From Sporisorium sorghi (lineage: Eukaryota; Basidiomycota; Ustilaginomycetes; Ustilaginales; Ustilaginaceae): DNA of 18,319 nt. The stretch's first letter is position 1. Every line of letters begins with the position of its first letter. The DNA lies in contig JALCCG010000369.1 of NCBI GenBank assembly GCA_023212695.1, positions 1-18,319 of the forward strand, written 5' to 3'. Made by a program: the position numbers and the translations under genes. Positions 15,552 to 18,319 of this stretch are shown here, piece after piece. The notes beneath the pieces are model-generated. The model was not told where the DNA came from and made no database searches. It saw only the letters and a list, made by a program, of their open reading frames with translations.

Positions 15552-17777
15552 ATGGCAACAGCGCAATCAAGCGCTGCTCCATCCCAGCCAGGGCCATCGT
15601 CGCGGCTCGACGATCCTACCTCTTCAACAACAACTTCATCATCAACACGCCCTCTGGCAACACGAGTGCGCTCCGTGCTCTTGCAAGGTCCCCGCGATGC
15701 CAACAACATGCACAAGGCGCTCAACACTCTGGCGCAGATGTACCCCGCCGCCGCATCCACACTCAACTCCACCATCACAGACAAGAAGGGCAAATCTACG
15801 GAGCCGCTCCAGCTGGTCGACACGGCACGGGCACGGCGCGACCTCGACCGAGACATCCGGCAACGCATGCTCAGCGCGACGGACGACATCATCTCTGTGC
15901 TCCAAACGGTCGATCGAGGGCTGGTGCGGCTGTCGGAAGACGTGGCTGCGATGCACACGTCCTGCGATGCAGTGCAAGCCAAGCTGCGCGCAGCCGAGGA
16001 ATCGAGTTGCTACCTGGTCGAACACGCTGAAGGGCTCGAAAAGCAGCGCGCGGCCGCCTTGACACAGGCGCAGGTCGCCAAGCTCTTTCTATCGCGGTTT
16101 ACATTGTCGGAGATGGAACGCGCGTCGATCCACTCGAGGGAGGTGCGTGTCGGCGACGATCTCTTTCAGGCGATGGACAAGCTGCAGCGCATCCGCAGCG
16201 AGTGTCAAGTGCTCCTGCAAGGGTCCGAGTCGGCATCCAGCTCGAGCGCGGGAGGAGGAGGCACACGCGCAGGCATGGACATCATGTCCGCCACGGCGCA
16301 AGACCTCGAGCAGGCGTACCAGAAGCTGTACAAGTGGTGCTCGTTCGAGTTCCGCCAGCCCGTCAAAGAGGGGCTGGAAGTCTCGCCCAGTTTGCGGGAA
16401 GCTACACGGCGGCTGAAACACGCGCGGCAGGATTTGCTGCGATCGGCGCTCACCACGCTCGTGCAAACGCGATCGTCGATTTTGGCGAATGCGTTCATGG
16501 CGGCGCTCACTATGGGCGCGGGCCCACCGACGTACTTGCCCGGGCCGATCGAGCTGCATGCACACGACCCGCTGCGCTACGTCGGCGACATGCTGGCGTG
16601 GATCCACCAGACGGTCGCGTCCGAGCGCGAGTTCCTCACTGCGCTGTTTGACGAAAAGGAGGGCGAGGGCGGCCGGCGTATCGGCCAGCGGCGACGCGGG
16701 CTGGAGGGCTCGCTCGATCTCACCGGTTCCGATCCCGAGTCCCTGCGCCTGGGGCCCGGCGAAGCGCTGGTTCGTGAAGTGCTCAACTCCAACCTCGACG
16801 GGTGCTGCCGCCCGCTCAAGGTGCGTATCCAGCAGACGCTGCGCTCGCAGGAGGGCAGCGTCACGTCGTATAGGCTAGCGCATCTCGTGCAGTTCTACAG
16901 GTCGACGATGGACAAGACGATTGGGTCGAAGGCGAGTCTGAGCAGGACGCTGGGCGAGGTGTCGGATCTGGCGGTGAGGGCATTTGCAGAGACGGTCGAG
17001 AGGCAGAGCAGGGGCATTGAGCGGTACGAGGGCGTGCCTGAGGCGGATCTTTCACTGCCGCCGCCGCTGGTGGCGACGATTGGCACGCTCAAGGAGCTCA
17101 CCAGCGAGTTTTCGAGGTCGCTTTCCGAGGACGACAGCTTGCCTCCCACCACCGACTCGCAGGCGACAGCACCGCCGGCACCGGAGAGCATCGCGCCGTC
17201 GCTGTCCAACTTTGACTTTGTGCTGGTCAAGCTCGTCGATCCGCTGCTGGACATGATACGGCGCATGGCCACGCTGCATGCTGCCAAGCGACCACGCTCA
17301 CGCACCGAGGCGGCTGCACAGTGGGAAGCGCTGCTGTTCCAGTGTAACTGCCTGGAGGCGCTGTCGGGTACGCTGGGGGTGTACGGGTTTGCCGGGTGGA
17401 AGGCGGGGCAGGTGCGGACGGCGCTCGAAGAGACACTAGCACAGGTGGGCGAGGTGTATGCGCGACAGCTGCTGGAGCGGGCGGGCTTGGCTGGTGTCGT
17501 TGCGGCGATGGAGAAGCAAGGAGGAGCAGCACCGACGCAGGCTGAGGTGGCGAAAGCGCTGCAGAGCTTCGACGCGTGTTTGGCGCAGGACGACCTGCTA
17601 ACGCCGCGGGAACTGGCAAGGCTGGCGAGTCCATCTGCGCGACAGAAGGTGCATGGGGCGGCATTGCGCGGGCTGACGCAGTCGTACGCGCGGTTGGTCG
17701 AGGCGATTCAGGATGGTACGGAGCAGGTCATGGTCAAGCGGACGCCTGAGGAAGTTGCCATCTTGCTGGGCTTTTAG
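15552..17777 (+). CDS. cog6: Conserved oligomeric Golgi complex subunit 6 (Cog6)
   Basis: This encodes a 741-aa COG lobe-B subunit. The eight-protein COG complex tethers vesicles for retrograde traffic within the Golgi and so keeps glycosylation enzymes in place. A disordered Ser/Thr-rich N-terminus (about 1-35) is followed by RVRSVLLQGPRDANNMHKAL. Next comes a long helical/coiled region (about 92-170) that in this family mediates subunit contacts. The family hallmark IELHAHDPLRYVGDMLAWIHQ, preceded by PTYLPGP, lies near residues 333-353. The rod-like C-terminal half ends with ASPSARQKVHGAALRGLTQSY (about 690-711), the conserved last helices. No signal peptide or membrane span is present, as expected for a peripheral cytosolic protein. 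Length lies between human (657 aa) and yeast (839 aa) Cog6. The ATG at 15552 (CACAATGG) is in good context and the frame is uninterrupted to TAG, so no intron is needed. A short acidic-to-Pro/Ala linker at about 515-545 is probably a flexible insertion. Confidence 0.95.
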   Translation: MATAQSSAAPSQPGPSSRLDDPTSSTTTSSSTRPLATRVRSVLLQGPRDANNMHKALNTLAQMYPAAASTLNSTITDKKGKSTEPLQLVDTARARRDLDRDIRQRMLSATDDIISVLQTVDRGLVRLSEDVAAMHTSCDAVQAKLRAAEESSCYLVEHAEGLEKQRAAALTQAQVAKLFLSRFTLSEMERASIHSREVRVGDDLFQAMDKLQRIRSECQVLLQGSESASSSSAGGGGTRAGMDIMSATAQDLEQAYQKLYKWCSFEFRQPVKEGLEVSPSLREATRRLKHARQDLLRSALTTLVQTRSSILANAFMAALTMGAGPPTYLPGPIELHAHDPLRYVGDMLAWIHQTVASEREFLTALFDEKEGEGGRRIGQRRRGLEGSLDLTGSDPESLRLGPGEALVREVLNSNLDGCCRPLKVRIQQTLRSQEGSVTSYRLAHLVQFYRSTMDKTIGSKASLSRTLGEVSDLAVRAFAETVERQSRGIERYEGVPEADLSLPPPLVATIGTLKELTSEFSRSLSEDDSLPPTTDSQATAPPAPESIAPSLSNFDFVLVKLVDPLLDMIRRMATLHAAKRPRSRTEAAAQWEALLFQCNCLEALSGTLGVYGFAGWKAGQVRTALEETLAQVGEVYARQLLERAGLAGVVAAMEKQGGAAPTQAEVAKALQSFDACLAQDDLLTPRELARLASPSARQKVHGAALRGLTQSYARLVEAIQDGTEQVMVKRTPEEVAILLGF

Positions 17778-18144
17778 TCGCAATACAGGACACTTGGCGA
17801 GATTAAGAGCTGCACAGGATCAAATTGATCAACACACAAATGTTGCGTTAGCGAGTGAAATATACCTCTCCATTCTGACAGCGAGTGACCGCACCTCGTT
17901 GACGACGACAAGTGCTGGACAAGAACGTTACAAGCGACATACGAGCAGTCAAGCAGAGAGGAGGCGAAGATGGCGGTAGGGCGGCCATCCTAGCGATGTT
18001 AGATCTCCCGATGTACTCGAGCTGCAGCTTGGAAAAAATCGAGAGAAGACCCTTCCGGTTCTGCAAGTGACAGCAAACTTGCACAGTGCGTGCGCTCTTT
18101 CTTGCTGAGACAGAGACAGAATTTGGCTGTGTTGCAAGTTGAAA

Positions 18145-18205
18145 ACCGTCTTGGAGAGATGGTCCAAAATGGGAAAATAGACCGTCTCTGGGAGACGGTT
18201 GGACC
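18145..18205. repeat. Compound inverted repeat with a degenerate tandem copy
   Basis: A perfect 8-bp stem (ACCGTCTC at 18181-18188 with GAGACGGT at 18192-18199) has a 3-nt loop. A flanking 7-bp pair (GGTCCAA at 18161-18167 with TTGGACC at 18199-18205) adds an outer stem with a 13-14 nt bulge on the left arm. A diverged copy of the inner unit starts at 18145. It could form a hairpin in RNA or DNA; function unknown. Confidence 0.7.
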
Positions 18206-18309
18206 CTGGAGGAGAAGGAGAAATTCAGAAAATTCAGACACATACCTAGTCTTTTAACTATCATCAATCAACAGTACCCTTCAACTGATTAAGAGTCTGA
18301 AGCTTCAAC

Positions 18310-18319
18310 ATGCCGCCAT
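18310..18319 (+). CDS. Possible start of the next gene, cut by the window edge
   Basis: An ATG at 18310 in a favourable context (TTCAACATGCC) begins an open frame that leaves the window after three codons. Leader-like sequence precedes it. With so little sequence this is only a pointer; the opposite-strand CAT at the very edge is equally open to interpretation. Confidence 0.15.

Larger units (their letters stand above)
17778..18319. other. 3' flank of cog6
   Basis: These 542 bp hold the cog6 3' UTR and an A/T-richer intergenic segment. A minus-strand frame is open across about 17848-18267, but its predicted protein has no recognisable block and overlaps an inverted repeat, so it is not called. 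The end of the window may approach the next gene. Confidence 0.5.

Noticed and set aside
258..17777. Functional gene cluster (secondary metabolism or effector cluster)
   Set aside because: The six supported genes are unrelated housekeeping or physiological functions with mixed orientation; none encodes a backbone biosynthetic enzyme or a small secreted protein.
17848..18267. 139-codon minus-strand frame downstream of cog6
   Set aside because: Overlaps an inverted repeat, overlapping frames on the same strand are equally open, and no domain is recognisable.
1..18319. tRNA, rRNA, CRISPR array or prokaryotic-type operon
   Set aside because: No T-arm/anticodon-arm combination, no rRNA-like blocks and no regularly spaced repeats were seen; gene structure is eukaryotic.

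Overview
The window looks like a piece of a compact, intron-poor basidiomycete nuclear chromosome, most likely from a smut-type fungus (Ustilaginales). That placement is an inference from gene style: GC-rich coding sequence, Ala/Ser-rich low-complexity protein tails, ATGs in strong CAMMATGG-like contexts, only one clear spliceosomal intron, and poly(dA:dT) tracts in intergenic DNA. No sequence comparison was possible, so the species is not named.

Layout. (1) 1-257 is a low-complexity promoter (interrupted A-runs, a TA run, 29 Ts) leading into rrp6, the nuclear exosome 3'-5' exonuclease (258-3119, +). (2) A membrane-anchored GH17 beta-1,3-glucan-modifying enzyme (3289-4833, -) converges on rrp6 with a 169-bp gap. 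(3) It shares an 831-bp divergent promoter with the mitochondrial small-subunit ribosomal protein uS11m (5665-6528, +). (4) A DUF92/TMEM19 polytopic membrane protein follows (7044-8012, +). (5) A 2.2-kb gene-free interval (8013-10191) contains worn, frame-broken open stretches on the minus strand, one with repeated Cys pairs. (6) A proton-coupled oligopeptide transporter of the PTR2/POT family (10192-12215, -) has one 104-nt intron. (7) A 3.3-kb interval (12216-15551) without a convincing gene holds the transporter promoter (TATA, two CCAAT boxes, scattered GATA sites) and, next to cog6, a doubtful 207-codon ORF. (8) cog6, the Golgi tethering-complex subunit (15552-17777, +), is followed by 542 bp of 3' flank with a compound inverted repeat; the last bases may be the start of another gene.

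The six supported genes are housekeeping or physiological functions (nuclear RNA decay, wall remodelling, mitochondrial translation, membrane lipid or prenol metabolism, peptide uptake, intra-Golgi retrograde traffic). They are not an obvious functional cluster, and neighbours appear to be independently transcribed. I found no defence system, CRISPR array, tRNA, rRNA or intact mobile element. The least explained parts are the two long gene-free intervals on either side of the peptide transporter, above all the Cys-pair-rich remnant at about 9.0-9.7 kb.
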